A DNA stretch of 64,000 nt. Source: Acetobacterium wieringae (lineage in GTDB: Bacteria > Bacillota > Clostridia > Eubacteriales > Eubacteriaceae). The first letter of the stretch is position 1, and each line of letters opens with the position of its first letter. Below the pieces are notes generated by a model, which searched no databases, had not been told where the DNA came from, and saw only the letters and a list, made by a program, of their open reading frames with translations. Where the stretch lies: positions 1 through 64,000 of the forward strand of contig NZ_JAIPPU010000011.1 of the NCBI RefSeq assembly GCF_026646375.1, read 5' to 3'. The position numbers were made by a program, and so were the translations under genes. Below, one piece after another: positions 34,620 to 42,992 of this stretch.

Positions 34620-35138
34620 TTATTTAAAAGACAAACTCGCGTACAAACTGTAAAAATTGCTGTGCAACCCTCAAAACAGTAATCAGGGCATTTATTCAGT
34701 TTCAGGGAGGAAAACATTAATCAATTTCAGCTGAGAGAACAATCAAATTGAAGTGAACCCGAAGAGGAAGGAAAGTAAAAACCATGAGTTTTAGCCATCT
34801 CATATTAAAAAAGCTTGATTTCAATTCGCGACTCTTTGGGTTATGTGGCGACCCTGCAAATTGGCCGACATGCCGCCTTGTTGTTTGATACCATGGCTGG
34901 CGTTGGTGATTTGTTCGGTCATCAATGATGCCGAAAAGAAAAACTATAGTGCTTATTTAGAATTTGTTTAGCTTTTGTTACCTGGCAGTTTAGCGGGCAG
35001 TGTTATAATTTGTAATAATCAAAGTATTAATATGACAAGAATTGAGTGAACCATTCCGTTTTAAGGTAAAATGGCAATGATATGATTACGAGTGCGAGCG
35101 GTTCACTGTCATTCTGATGAGATGAAAAAGAGGGATAA
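34620..35138. other. Intergenic region between hxlR and the sensor kinase gene
   Basis: No gene is supported. A 34-codon ORF at about 34784-34888 with a fair RBS stops early, and the following bases up to about 34940 look like coding sequence on composition, so a decayed gene fragment is possible. The last part holds the kinase promoter and its 11-bp repeats (listed separately). Confidence 0.4.
34956..35009 (+). promoter_or_regulatory. 11-bp-periodic TTTAG repeats and promoter of the two-component operon
   Basis: TTTAG begins at 34956, 34967 and 34989, that is at multiples of 11 bases, with a degenerate copy at 34978; each of the first two is followed by AATTTG or CTTTTG. TATAAT follows at 35004-35009. 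The same layout precedes the membrane-protein gene at 37498. Tandem 11-bp repeats next to the -35 region are typical binding sites of OmpR/PhoB-type regulators such as the one encoded here. Confidence 0.72.
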
Positions 35139-36566
35139 ATGAAGATTCAGAAGCGAATGTTGTTGTCGAATGCATGGATACTGACACTGGCACTGCTGGT
35201 ATTACTGGGGATCAGCAGTATTTTGTTTAATATATTGCGGACGGAAGGGGATGTTGAAGGTCGTATTTATGGCGATCAGGAGATTTTTGAAGCAGCTCAA
35301 CAGCTGGTCGGATTCAACGGGAATGATCTGGCCGAACTTGACAGAATTCTCAAGGAAGAAAACTACCAGTTTTTGATTTATCAGAACGGTGAAGCGGTTG
35401 CTATCAATATCGATTCAGACAACAGTTTGAAAAAACAAATTACTAAAATGAATCTGTCAACCCAACCAGGTCTTTGGTATCTGGAGCCAAACATTGTGGT
35501 TGGCGCAAAAATATCAATTGCGGGGAAAGGCTATGACGCATATATTGTCTTACCGATCGATGAGGAAGAGACGATTGTTGAAGGACATCGGATCAAATTG
35601 TCGTTATTTTTGGTGGTTGGATTGCTGGCCGTTGTTCTGATCCTGATATTTAGTCTGCTGTTCACCAAAAGGATGACAAAACGAATCATCACACCGGTTA
35701 ATAAACTGCTCAATAGCGCCAACCGGATTGAGCAGGGGGATTTGTCGACGCCCATCGAATATCGGGGGGAAGAAGAATTTGAAACGTTATGTGACGCTTT
35801 TAACCACATGCAAGAGCACTTAAAACGGGAACAGGAAAAAAATGCCGCTTTTGAGTGTGCCAGAACCGATATGGTGGCAGGGATATCCCATGATCTGAGG
35901 ACGCCGCTCACCTCAATTAAAGGATATGTCAAGGGAATCCTCGATGGGGTGGCAGCTACCCCGGAAAAACAGCAGGCATATTTAAAGATTGTCTATGAAA
36001 AAGCCATAAGCATGGAAAAGCTGCTTCAAAAGCTGTTTCTTTACTCAAAATTAGAAACCGGAAATTTGCCGTTTAACTTTATCGAAACAGATATGAATGA
36101 ATTTCTTGGTAAATATATCCAGCAGGAAATACCTGAATTAGAGCACCGTGGTGTTATCCTGAACTATACAGTTGCTAGCGATAACGAGTATCCGGTCACG
36201 ATTGATACCGAACAGCTGACCCGAGTAATGGGTAATCTTCTTGAGAATGCCGTTAAGTATTCCCAAAGTCCTGCCCTTGAGATTGCGATTGGACTGAAAC
36301 GAAACGATGACTTTGCGACCATCACAATTAAGGATAATGGTGTAGGGGTCAGTAAGGATAAAATTGGGCATATCTTTGAGCAGTTTTATTGTGCCGATGA
36401 GGCTCGGGGAACAAGTGGAAAAGAAGGCAATGGTCTAGGTCTTTATATTGTAAAACATATTGTGACAGTCCATCAGGGAACAATCACAGCTGAAAACGAC
36501 AAGGGTCTAAAAATTACAATCAGGATACCATTAACCAGTCAAAAGAAATGGCAATCAGGAATTTAA
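35139..36566 (+). CDS. Sensor histidine kinase
   Basis: A 475-residue membrane kinase: transmembrane helix at about 10-32, extracytoplasmic sensor of about 120 residues, second helix near 157-180, HAMP to about 235, HisKA with phospho-acceptor His251 in GISHDLRTPL, and an ATPase domain with NLLENAVKYS (N box), DNGVGV (G1) and GNGLGLYIVK (G2). The response regulator gene starts 28 bases after its stop. Both the operon and the target gene downstream carry TTTAG repeats, which suggests autoregulation. Signal unknown. Confidence 0.93.
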   Translation: MKIQKRMLLSNAWILTLALLVLLGISSILFNILRTEGDVEGRIYGDQEIFEAAQQLVGFNGNDLAELDRILKEENYQFLIYQNGEAVAINIDSDNSLKKQITKMNLSTQPGLWYLEPNIVVGAKISIAGKGYDAYIVLPIDEEETIVEGHRIKLSLFLVVGLLAVVLILIFSLLFTKRMTKRIITPVNKLLNSANRIEQGDLSTPIEYRGEEEFETLCDAFNHMQEHLKREQEKNAAFECARTDMVAGISHDLRTPLTSIKGYVKGILDGVAATPEKQQAYLKIVYEKAISMEKLLQKLFLYSKLETGNLPFNFIETDMNEFLGKYIQQEIPELEHRGVILNYTVASDNEYPVTIDTEQLTRVMGNLLENAVKYSQSPALEIAIGLKRNDDFATITIKDNGVGVSKDKIGHIFEQFYCADEARGTSGKEGNGLGLYIVKHIVTVHQGTITAENDKGLKITIRIPLTSQKKWQSGI

Positions 36567-36594
36567 TGGTCATATGCAGGAAGGAGGTCTTGGA

Positions 36595-37296
36595 GTGGCA
36601 AAAATATTAATCGCAGAAGATGATTCTGAAATTGCGATGCTGGAGCGGGATTATCTTGAAATGAACGGATATGAAGTCGTCATGATTGAAAAAGGGGATT
36701 TTGTTGTGGCAGAATTGGAGAAGCAAGCGTACAGTCTGGTTATTCTGGATTTGATGCTGCCTGGCAGGAGTGGTTATGAGATCTGTCGTGAAATCAGGGA
36801 TAAAATTGATATTCCAATTCTGATGGTAACAGCTCGACAGGAATCGGTGGATAAAATCAGAGGACTAGGACTGGGAGCAGACGATTATATCACCAAACCG
36901 TTTGATCCGGCCGAGCTTGTGGCGCGGGTAAAATCTCATTTAAACAGGTATGAGCGGTTGACTGGTGGGGCAGCAGGCATTGAAAAAACGGATAATAACT
37001 GTGTGCAAATCGGCACGATAAAAATTTTGCTGAAAAGCTGGAAAGTTTACAAAGGTGAAGCAGAAATCAAATTTCCAAACCGGGAGTTTGAGTTGATGAA
37101 ATTTCTGGCGATGAATCCCAATATCGTATTTTCAAAGGAACAATTGTTTGAAAAAATATGGGGCTATGATTATCTCGGCGATAGCGCAACGGTCACCGTC
37201 CATATTAACCGGATCCGAGAAAAGATCGAAGACGATCCGTCAAAGCCAGCCATCATTGAAACGGTTTGGGGGGCCGGATACCGATTAAATTTATAA
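36595..37296 (+). CDS. OmpR-family response regulator
   Basis: A 233-residue regulator: receiver domain with EDDSE, phospho-acceptor Asp52 in LVILDLMLPG and the conserved KPFDP lysine, then a winged-helix DNA-binding domain (about 135-230) ending VWGAGYRL. The start is GTG at 36595, seven bases after AAGGAGG; the ATG at 36574 would include that site. Partner of the histidine kinase upstream. Likely binds the TTTAG 11-bp repeats at 34956 and 37404. Confidence 0.93.
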   Translation: MAKILIAEDDSEIAMLERDYLEMNGYEVVMIEKGDFVVAELEKQAYSLVILDLMLPGRSGYEICREIRDKIDIPILMVTARQESVDKIRGLGLGADDYITKPFDPAELVARVKSHLNRYERLTGGAAGIEKTDNNCVQIGTIKILLKSWKVYKGEAEIKFPNREFELMKFLAMNPNIVFSKEQLFEKIWGYDYLGDSATVTVHINRIREKIEDDPSKPAIIETVWGAGYRLNL

Positions 37297-37335
37297 ATGA
37301 AAATCGTTTAATCTAAATTTATTAAGCGAACAAGA

Positions 37336-37369
37336 AGCAGATCGTATCGATGATAGGGTCTGCTTTTTA
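37336..37369 (+). terminator. Terminator after the two-component operon
   Basis: AGCAGA (37336-37341) pairs with TCTGCT (37359-37364) and is followed by TTTTT. The stem is short. Confidence 0.55.
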
Positions 37370-37403
37370 TGAGTAATTGAAAGCGCTGAAGGAATAGAAG
37401 TGT

Positions 37404-37467
37404 TTAGATTTTCTTTAGATTTTGTTTAGATTTTTTCATCTGTCAGTTTATTGGTTTTAAGTATAAT
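37404..37467 (+). promoter_or_regulatory. Three 11-bp TTTAGATTTT repeats and promoter of the membrane-protein gene
   Basis: TTTAGATTTT is repeated at 37404, 37415 and 37426, exactly 11 bases apart, directly upstream of the -35 position of a promoter whose -10 is TATAAT at 37462-37467. Downstream of the repeats both this promoter and that of the kinase operon carry CTG(G/T)CAGTTTA. The likeness in repeat, spacing and promoter distance marks both as targets of one response regulator. Confidence 0.78.
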
Positions 37468-37497
37468 TGACCCATAAAATAAACAGAGGAGATTTAA

Positions 37498-37872
37498 ATG
37501 ATTGAGTTAATTATGGGGATTGATGCACTTTGCGCAAAATTGGCAATGCTGGCTTTGTTGATTGTATCAGCCAAATTTGTGAGCAAAAGAATCAAAATAA
37601 AAGCGTTAGACCGGTTTTTGATGAAGGTTCATCGTCCGGCTGGCTATGTTCTGGTTGGAACCGGCGTTATTCATATGGTTTTATCCTTCAGTCAGGTCAG
37701 CACAACGGCAGTGCTGGCTTATGTTGTCGGTTTTATCAGTCTGGTTGCCATTATCGCAGCAATTCTGGCTTTTTACAAAAAGAATAAAGTCGGCGGCCGC
37801 TGGATAGTCTGGCATCGCATCTTTACAGCTGTTGCAATGATCACGGTTGTTCTGCATCCGATGTTAAGATAG
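37498..37872 (+). CDS. Four-helix membrane protein with conserved-type histidines
   Basis: A 124-residue protein with four hydrophobic segments. Histidines sit at helix ends: VHRPAGY (about 45), GVIHMVL (about 58), WHRIF (about 103) and VLHPM (about 121). Paired intramembrane or boundary histidines of this kind could bind haem b, as in small cytochrome b561-like proteins, but no family is certain. AGAGGAG precedes the ATG. It is expressed from a promoter with the TTTAG repeats of the adjacent two-component system and is therefore probably its output. Confidence 0.75.
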   Translation: MIELIMGIDALCAKLAMLALLIVSAKFVSKRIKIKALDRFLMKVHRPAGYVLVGTGVIHMVLSFSQVSTTAVLAYVVGFISLVAIIAAILAFYKKNKVGGRWIVWHRIFTAVAMITVVLHPMLR

Positions 37873-38004
37873 TAGAAGTAAAGTGGGGCTGGGATAAAGT
37901 GTTGAAAGGTCTGCGATTTTGGAATAATGCTCCGGCTATCATGTTTGATGAAAATAATATTGACAACTACTAAAACTATTTTTACTAAAAAGTACATTTA
38001 TTTT

Positions 38005-38033
38005 AAGATTCGGTTAAATCGAATCTTTTTTTG
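38005..38033 (+). terminator. Terminator downstream of the four-helix membrane protein
   Basis: AAGATTCG (38005-38012) pairs perfectly with CGAATCTT (38020-38027) and runs into seven T residues. Confidence 0.8.
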
Positions 38034-38213
38034 TTTATGAGTTGGATTATACCATTTCAAAGAAGACGCAGGTCTGATATAACCATATTCTTTGTTATAT
38101 CTAAAGCATCAACAGCACTGTTCTAATGGTGGTATGACGTTGAGACAATCTTCTTAAGTCTTGCCAAGACGACAGAGACATATCGTAAATAAATAAAAAA
38201 TTGCGAAAGCATC

Positions 38214-38270
38214 TTGACAAAACGTTTACAGTAATATATATTAAATCCATACATACTTGTACGTATAAGT
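38214..38270 (+). promoter_or_regulatory. Promoter and palindromic operator of the first GTPase module
   Basis: TTGACA (38214-38219), a 17-base spacer and TATATT (38237-38242). Just downstream, ACTTGTACGTATAAGT at 38255-38270 is a near-palindrome (14 of 16 positions), well placed to act as a repressor site over the start of transcription. The repressor is not identified in the window. Confidence 0.65.
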
Positions 38271-38288
38271 TAAGAATGGAGAATGATC

Positions 38289-38885
38289 ATGAATGGATCA
38301 AAAATAGTTTTATTTACCGGGTTTCTTGGTTCCGGCAAAACATCACTATTGCTACGCTGTGCAAGAAATCTTGCAGAAATAAAAAAAAGTAGTGCCATCA
38401 TTGTTAATGAGGTGGGCGAGATTGGCATTGACAATCTGCAAATGAAAAAAATGGGGTATACGGTCTGGGAAATATTCGGCGGCTGTATCTGCTGTACCCT
38501 TTCTGTCAGTTTGGAAGATACCCTCACTCAGTTAATGACGAATTATGAACTCGACTATATTTTAGTCGAACCTTCGGGAGCGGCTGATCCTTCAGCAATC
38601 TATCCGGCTCTTTCGCATAGTGGTTTTTCAAAAGAGAATATCAGAAATGTGATGATTCTTGATCCGACGCGAATTGAGATGTTTGAAGCGGTATTGGAAC
38701 CGTATTTAGCGGCGTCGGTGCCACTGGCTGATTTTGCCGTTATCAACAAAATTGATGTCGCAACGGCAGTTGAAATCAAAAAAACTGAACGGGTGATTAA
38801 ACAGTATCACCAGGATTTACCGACGGTGCAAATTGATGTGAAGCAATTGCTTAATGAACAGATCCAAAAAATCATTGGTGGTTAA
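38289..38885 (+). CDS. CobW/COG0523-like G3E GTPase, GTPase domain only (module 1)
   Basis: A 198-residue G3E-family GTPase: Walker A GFLGSGKTS, the metal-binding CxCC motif in GGCICCTLS, VEPSGAADPS, and NKID base-recognition motif. Proteins of this family insert or traffic Zn, Co or Ni. The C-terminal domain normally fused to it is missing; instead a separate gene 15 bases downstream ends in a Cys/His-rich tail. The start at 38289 follows GGAGA with good spacing. First gene at the 5' edge of the methyltransferase region. A second such split pair is at 44638-45940. Confidence 0.85.
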   Translation: MNGSKIVLFTGFLGSGKTSLLLRCARNLAEIKKSSAIIVNEVGEIGIDNLQMKKMGYTVWEIFGGCICCTLSVSLEDTLTQLMTNYELDYILVEPSGAADPSAIYPALSHSGFSKENIRNVMILDPTRIEMFEAVLEPYLAASVPLADFAVINKIDVATAVEIKKTERVIKQYHQDLPTVQIDVKQLLNEQIQKIIGG

Positions 38886-38900
38886 ATAAGGAGAACGACA

Positions 38901-39383
38901 ATGTATCAGAATATTTTTGAAACACTGGCCATTGAGACAACACTGACGTTACGTCAGGCAGGGTCGAGCAAAAAATGGCAGGAAATCGGCTGCTTTTTTA
39001 TCCAAAATTATCTTGAGCAGTTAAGCAAGACCGAGAATTTCATGATTGGACATATCAAAGCGATTATTGAATTGGGTGAAGACCGTTTTATTCGTCTTAG
39101 TAGTGTCGATTTGAATAAACCGGTAAATTGTGAACTCAATGGGGCTGACAGAGAAAGTTGCAAAGGTCACCTGACCTTTAATGCCATTGTATCTGGGATT
39201 GATAAAAAAAAGAATCTGCGAAATTTTCATCTGGCCCTGGCACGAACCTGTAGTGTGTATGAAATGCTGACTGACTATCGGGAAAGCAATCAACCTGAAG
39301 AAGCAACGCATCATACCTGTGGAGAAGATGTCTGTCAGGTTTGTCATGGCAATCATGAACATGATGGCACCTGTGAGCATTAG
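38901..39383 (+). CDS. Cys/His-rich partner of G3E GTPase (module 1)
   Basis: A 160-residue protein. The first 125 residues have alternating strand/helix character and the VxGHIKAIIELGED pattern seen also in the partner protein of module 2 (VGHIKGFVQLSGK), like the C-terminal domain of CobW proteins. The tail from about 133 is rich in metal ligands: HHTCGEDVCQVCHGNHEH and CEH. It follows the GTPase by 15 bases with AAGGAG upstream. By inference it is the metal-carrying subunit of a split CobW-type chaperone. Confidence 0.75.
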   Translation: MYQNIFETLAIETTLTLRQAGSSKKWQEIGCFFIQNYLEQLSKTENFMIGHIKAIIELGEDRFIRLSSVDLNKPVNCELNGADRESCKGHLTFNAIVSGIDKKKNLRNFHLALARTCSVYEMLTDYRESNQPEEATHHTCGEDVCQVCHGNHEHDGTCEH

Positions 39384-39435
39384 CATAATAATCGATTAAC
39401 ATCGTTATTATAAATTAATACAGGAGGTAGATGTG

Positions 39436-39548
39436 ATGTCAAAAAAACAAAAGACTCCTTAATTCCAGGGATACAGGGATTGCGGCCCTTAATTAGTAGT
39501 CACGGAAAAAAGGAGATCTCATCAGAATTTTACCATAAATCTGAGTAA
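39436..39548 (+). other. Possible micro-ORF broken at an A7 tract
   Basis: GGAGGT precedes an ATG at 39436 that is followed by TCAAAAAAAC and reaches a stop after eight codons. If one more A were present in the run, the frame would stay open to 39548 (about 37 codons, containing LIPGIQGLRPLISSHGKKE). Either a small decayed gene, a slippage site, or chance. The rest of the gap 39384-39642 shows no gene. Confidence 0.3.
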
Positions 39549-39642
39549 ATGATAATATATTTTTTACTCGTTTAAAACTATTGTATTTTGATGGGCATTC
39601 TCCAAAGGTTGTTGATTCAAGAATAATTGGAGGAATGTAGAA

Positions 39643-40260
39643 ATGGCAAAAATATGTGAATTACTGGCAAATCTGGAAATGGATGAGCTGATGGAAACCG
39701 TACAGCTTGATTTGGACAATGGTCGTGATCCGGTGGAGATTCTAAAGGAGTGCGAAGCCGGAATGGTTAAAGTTGGGGAGTTGTTTAGTGCCGGTGATTA
39801 TTTTGTTTCTGATCTGATGATGTCAGGCGAAATGTTTAAAGAAGTTGGCGAAATGCTGGAACCACATCTGTCCGGCAAAACCGGTGACGTTTTGGGAAAG
39901 GTGGTGCTTGGCACGGTTGAAGGCGATATTCACGATATCGGCAAAGATCTGGTTTATGTGATGCTTAAATCTGGTGGGTTTGATGTCATTGATGTGGGGG
40001 TGGACGCCAAACCGGAAGTTTTTGTGGACGCTTTAAAAGAATCCGGCGCACCGATTCTGGCATTATCCTGTTTATTAACAACCGCTTATGATTCCATTTT
40101 AAACACTGTCAAAGCCGTTGAAGAAGTTGGGTTGCGCGACAGGGTTAAGATTATCATCGGTGGCGGACCCACCGACGAATCAGTTGTGCGATACACCGGC
40201 GCTGATGCTGTTGGCGACGATGCCCAGTCTGCAGTCAGATTATGTAAGGAGATGTTATGA
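39643..40260 (+). CDS. Corrinoid (B12-binding) methyl-carrier protein 1
   Basis: A 205-residue corrinoid protein of the MtaC/MtbC/OdmA type: N-terminal helical cap (about 1-85) and a cobalamin-binding Rossmann domain. The lower cobalt ligand is His97 in GDIHDIGKD; other cobalamin contacts are in LSCLLTT and IIGGGP. GGAGGAATG precedes the ATG. Its stop overlaps the start of the URO-D-type methyltransferase (ATGA), and an MtrH-type gene follows, giving a full methyl-transfer set of carrier, MT-I and MT-II. Confidence 0.92.
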   Translation: MAKICELLANLEMDELMETVQLDLDNGRDPVEILKECEAGMVKVGELFSAGDYFVSDLMMSGEMFKEVGEMLEPHLSGKTGDVLGKVVLGTVEGDIHDIGKDLVYVMLKSGGFDVIDVGVDAKPEVFVDALKESGAPILALSCLLTTAYDSILNTVKAVEEVGLRDRVKIIIGGGPTDESVVRYTGADAVGDDAQSAVRLCKEML

Positions 40261-41381
40261 TGAAAACAAACCCAATTTTTGACGAACGATTAAAAAAAGT
40301 TCAAGCGGTGATCAATCATGAAAATGAACATGTTCTTGCCTGTTTTATGGGGCAAGCGGTACCGCCAACCTATTCTGATATTACATTGGCTAAATATATG
40401 TCAGATACAGAAGTTGGTTTAAAATATTATATCGATTTTGTAAATCGTATAAATGATATTGCACCAGTAGATTGTATTAATTTTGCTTATCCAGGTGCGC
40501 ATCAAGCGGCTTTAAGCCTAATATGGTGGTCTAAAGTTAAAATGCCAGGAGAGGAATTAGGTGAAAATGATATCTGGCAGGTTGATGAGAAAAAATTAAT
40601 ACAAGATGGCGATTACGAACTCATCATTAAAGAAGGATCAGCAGCGGTAATGAATCGCATTTTACCTCAAATCATTGATATGAAAAAGATTGAACAATTC
40701 TTTGAATATCATGCAAAAGATGAAATGATAGCGCAACAATATACCGATGCCGGCTATCCGGTTTTAAATAGTGGATTAATCTGTCCTCCGTTTGAAACTT
40801 TATGTGGGGGACGTTCGATGACAGCATTTTTTATGGATTGCTATAAAAAACCGGACTTAATCAAAGAAGCGCAAGATGTCATGCTGGAAGAACAGTTGAA
40901 AATGATCGCTTCACGACCTGATCGGGATTATGTCATCGGTGAATGGATTGGCGGATGGCGGGGTGCTTCAGGACTCGTTAGTCCCAAAATTTGGGATAAT
41001 TTAGTATGGCCTTACATGTATAAACTTGCGTTAGCATTAATTGAACGTGGAATTACACCGATTTTACATTTAGACCAGAATTGGGATCGCGATTTAGAAC
41101 GATTCTTAGAATTACCGGCAAACAAATGTATCATCAATACAGATGGTATGACTGACTTAAGAAAAGCTCGAAAAGTTTTAGATAATCATGTTGCATTTAT
41201 GGGAGATGTTCCGTCTCAAATGTTAACCGTATCCACTCCTGATGAAGTTAAGGATTATATTCGTCGATTACTCGATGACATTGGTGCGAAAGGGGTGATT
41301 TTAGCAGCAGGTTGTGATGCTCCGACTGGTTCAAAGTTTGACAATCTTGTGGCAATACACGAGGTTGCGCAAGAGTATTAA
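40257..41381 (+). CDS. URO-D-family substrate:corrinoid methyltransferase (MT-I-like)
   Basis: A 374-residue uroporphyrinogen decarboxylase-superfamily protein. Candidate metal-site residues lie in ILHLDQNW (near 280), MGDVPSQM and AAGCDAPTG (near 357). It is translationally coupled to corrinoid protein 1 and followed by an MtrH-type enzyme, so it should methylate the corrinoid protein from a methylated substrate (methoxylated compound, methylated amine or similar; not determinable). Codon use is distinctly AT-rich at third positions compared with the genes on both sides, which suggests replacement or transfer of this gene alone. Confidence 0.83.
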   Translation: MMKTNPIFDERLKKVQAVINHENEHVLACFMGQAVPPTYSDITLAKYMSDTEVGLKYYIDFVNRINDIAPVDCINFAYPGAHQAALSLIWWSKVKMPGEELGENDIWQVDEKKLIQDGDYELIIKEGSAAVMNRILPQIIDMKKIEQFFEYHAKDEMIAQQYTDAGYPVLNSGLICPPFETLCGGRSMTAFFMDCYKKPDLIKEAQDVMLEEQLKMIASRPDRDYVIGEWIGGWRGASGLVSPKIWDNLVWPYMYKLALALIERGITPILHLDQNWDRDLERFLELPANKCIINTDGMTDLRKARKVLDNHVAFMGDVPSQMLTVSTPDEVKDYIRRLLDDIGAKGVILAAGCDAPTGSKFDNLVAIHEVAQEY

Positions 41382-41397
41382 AAATTAAGGAGACACC

Positions 41398-42201
41398 ATG
41401 ATTTTTATCGGAGAAAAAATAAACGGCACCCGTAAAGCGATCCAGGAAGCCATTTTAAATCGGGATGCCGACTTCATCAAAAAAACGGCTCTGGATCAGG
41501 CCAACGCCGGAGCCGATTATCTGGACGTCAACGCTGGTACCGATCCTTCCCGGGAGCTTGCCGATATGCTTTGGTTGATTGAAGTGATCCAGTCGGCTAC
41601 CGACACCCCGATCTGCATTGATAGTTCAACCTCGGAAGTAATTAAAGAAGCCATTCATGTCGTTAGCAAAACGCCGATGATTAATTCCATCAACGGTGAT
41701 CCGGCTCGGTTGGAGAGTTTTATTCCGTTTATCAAAGAACGGGACTGTACGGTCATTGCCTTGGCTCTAGATGAATCCCAGTCGGGCATGCCTAAATCCG
41801 TGGCAGAACGGATGGCGGTTCTAGAGCGAATCTTTGTGGCGACGCGTGCGGCTGGCATTGCTGACAACAAGGTTTATGTGGATCCGCTGATTATGGCAGT
41901 AGCCACTGATCAACAGGCTGGACTGATTGCGTTTGAGTCAATCCAGACCATCCGGGAGACTTATCCTGAAGCCCATATTACAGGGGGGCTTAGTAATATT
42001 TCTTTTGGAATGCCTAACCGGGCTCTGGTCAATCGAACCTTTTTAACCCTGGCAGTGGCCGCCGGGATGGATTCAGCGGTAGTCAACCCGGAGAATATTG
42101 CCTTAATCGAATCACTCAAAGCCACAGAGCTGCTTTTGGGAAAGGATCGATTCTGCCGCAAATATACCACCGCCGCTAAAATAAACTTTATCAAAAAATA
42201 G
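41398..42201 (+). CDS. MtrH-type methyltetrahydrofolate:corrinoid methyltransferase (MT-II)
   Basis: A 267-residue pterin-binding TIM-barrel protein: IFIGEKING, GADYLDVNAGT, CIDSSTSEV, INSINGD and HITGGLSNISFGMP. It moves the methyl group from corrinoid protein 1 to tetrahydrofolate, feeding the Wood-Ljungdahl methyl branch. AAGGAGAC precedes the ATG; 16 bases separate it from the MT-I gene. Paralogues at 15511 and 45965. Confidence 0.9.
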   Translation: MIFIGEKINGTRKAIQEAILNRDADFIKKTALDQANAGADYLDVNAGTDPSRELADMLWLIEVIQSATDTPICIDSSTSEVIKEAIHVVSKTPMINSINGDPARLESFIPFIKERDCTVIALALDESQSGMPKSVAERMAVLERIFVATRAAGIADNKVYVDPLIMAVATDQQAGLIAFESIQTIRETYPEAHITGGLSNISFGMPNRALVNRTFLTLAVAAGMDSAVVNPENIALIESLKATELLLGKDRFCRKYTTAAKINFIKK

Positions 42202-42338
42202 TTTTAAAGCTACTGAACAGCCCTTTCGTTACATTTTTAGCGAAAGGGTTCAACTGCGTTCTTTACCAAAACAACAAGACGGTATAAAATAAAGATGCAG
42301 ATTAGTTGGATAGAGTGGAATAGGAGTAAGGGAAAACG

Positions 42339-42992
42339 ATGAAAGAACAACTGATTGAATTAATTGCTGATTTAAAACTGGATGAAGCAGAGGTGTTGGC
42401 AGAGGACCTCATAAAAAGTGGGATCGAGGCGCAAGTGCTCTACGATCTTGTGATGGAGGGTCTTGCCAAAATTGGCAAGAAATATGAAAACGGTGAATGT
42501 TACATAGCTGATCTGATTGTATCAGGAATGATTGCCAAAAGCATTTTTGCTCACGCTAATTTCGATCAGGACGAAAATACCGGTAAAAATCCGATCGGGA
42601 CAGTATTGTTTGGTACTATTTATGATGATATACACGATATCGGAAAAGATTTGATGGTGGATGCGCTTCGAAATAAAGGAATCCATGTAATTGATCTGGG
42701 TGTTGACGTAAAGGTAGATAAATTTGTTGAAGCAGTTAAGGTTCACCAGCCGGATATTATCGCAGTCAGCTGCGTTATGACCAATTCAATCCCTTACTTA
42801 CAGGATTTGGGAATTGCTTTGGAAACAGAAGGACTGCTTAAAAACCGGCGCCTGCTCTTAGGCGGTGCAGTTGTCAATCAGGATTATATCAAAATACCCC
42901 AAATCGATTTTATGACCAACAATTTTTATGAAGGCATTCAATACTGTGAAATCTATCTAAAGGGAAAAAGGGAGTGTAGCTCGGATGAGTGA
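42339..42992 (+). CDS. Divergent corrinoid protein paired with a GntR regulator
   Basis: A 217-residue corrinoid protein: helical cap, then a B12-binding domain with cobalt ligand His99 in DDIHDIGKD. Its later motifs differ from the other three carriers in the window: SCVMTNS replaces the usual S-L-L-T-T-T, and LGGAVVNQDY replaces GGAPVTxxFA. Its stop lies within the first codons of the GntR gene (8-base overlap), and no methyltransferase is in this two-gene unit. A regulatory, corrinoid- or methyl-sensing role is therefore inferred. Confidence 0.85.
   Translation: MKEQLIELIADLKLDEAEVLAEDLIKSGIEAQVLYDLVMEGLAKIGKKYENGECYIADLIVSGMIAKSIFAHANFDQDENTGKNPIGTVLFGTIYDDIHDIGKDLMVDALRNKGIHVIDLGVDVKVDKFVEAVKVHQPDIIAVSCVMTNSIPYLQDLGIALETEGLLKNRRLLLGGAVVNQDYIKIPQIDFMTNNFYEGIQYCEIYLKGKRECSSDE

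Noticed and set aside
34784-34888. 34-codon ORF with a fair RBS
   Set aside because: Too short and without family likeness; kept only as a possible relic in the intergenic entry.
38040-39642. Cobalamin riboswitch before the methyltransferase operons
   Set aside because: No B12-box or the usual conserved core was found upstream of any corrinoid protein gene.
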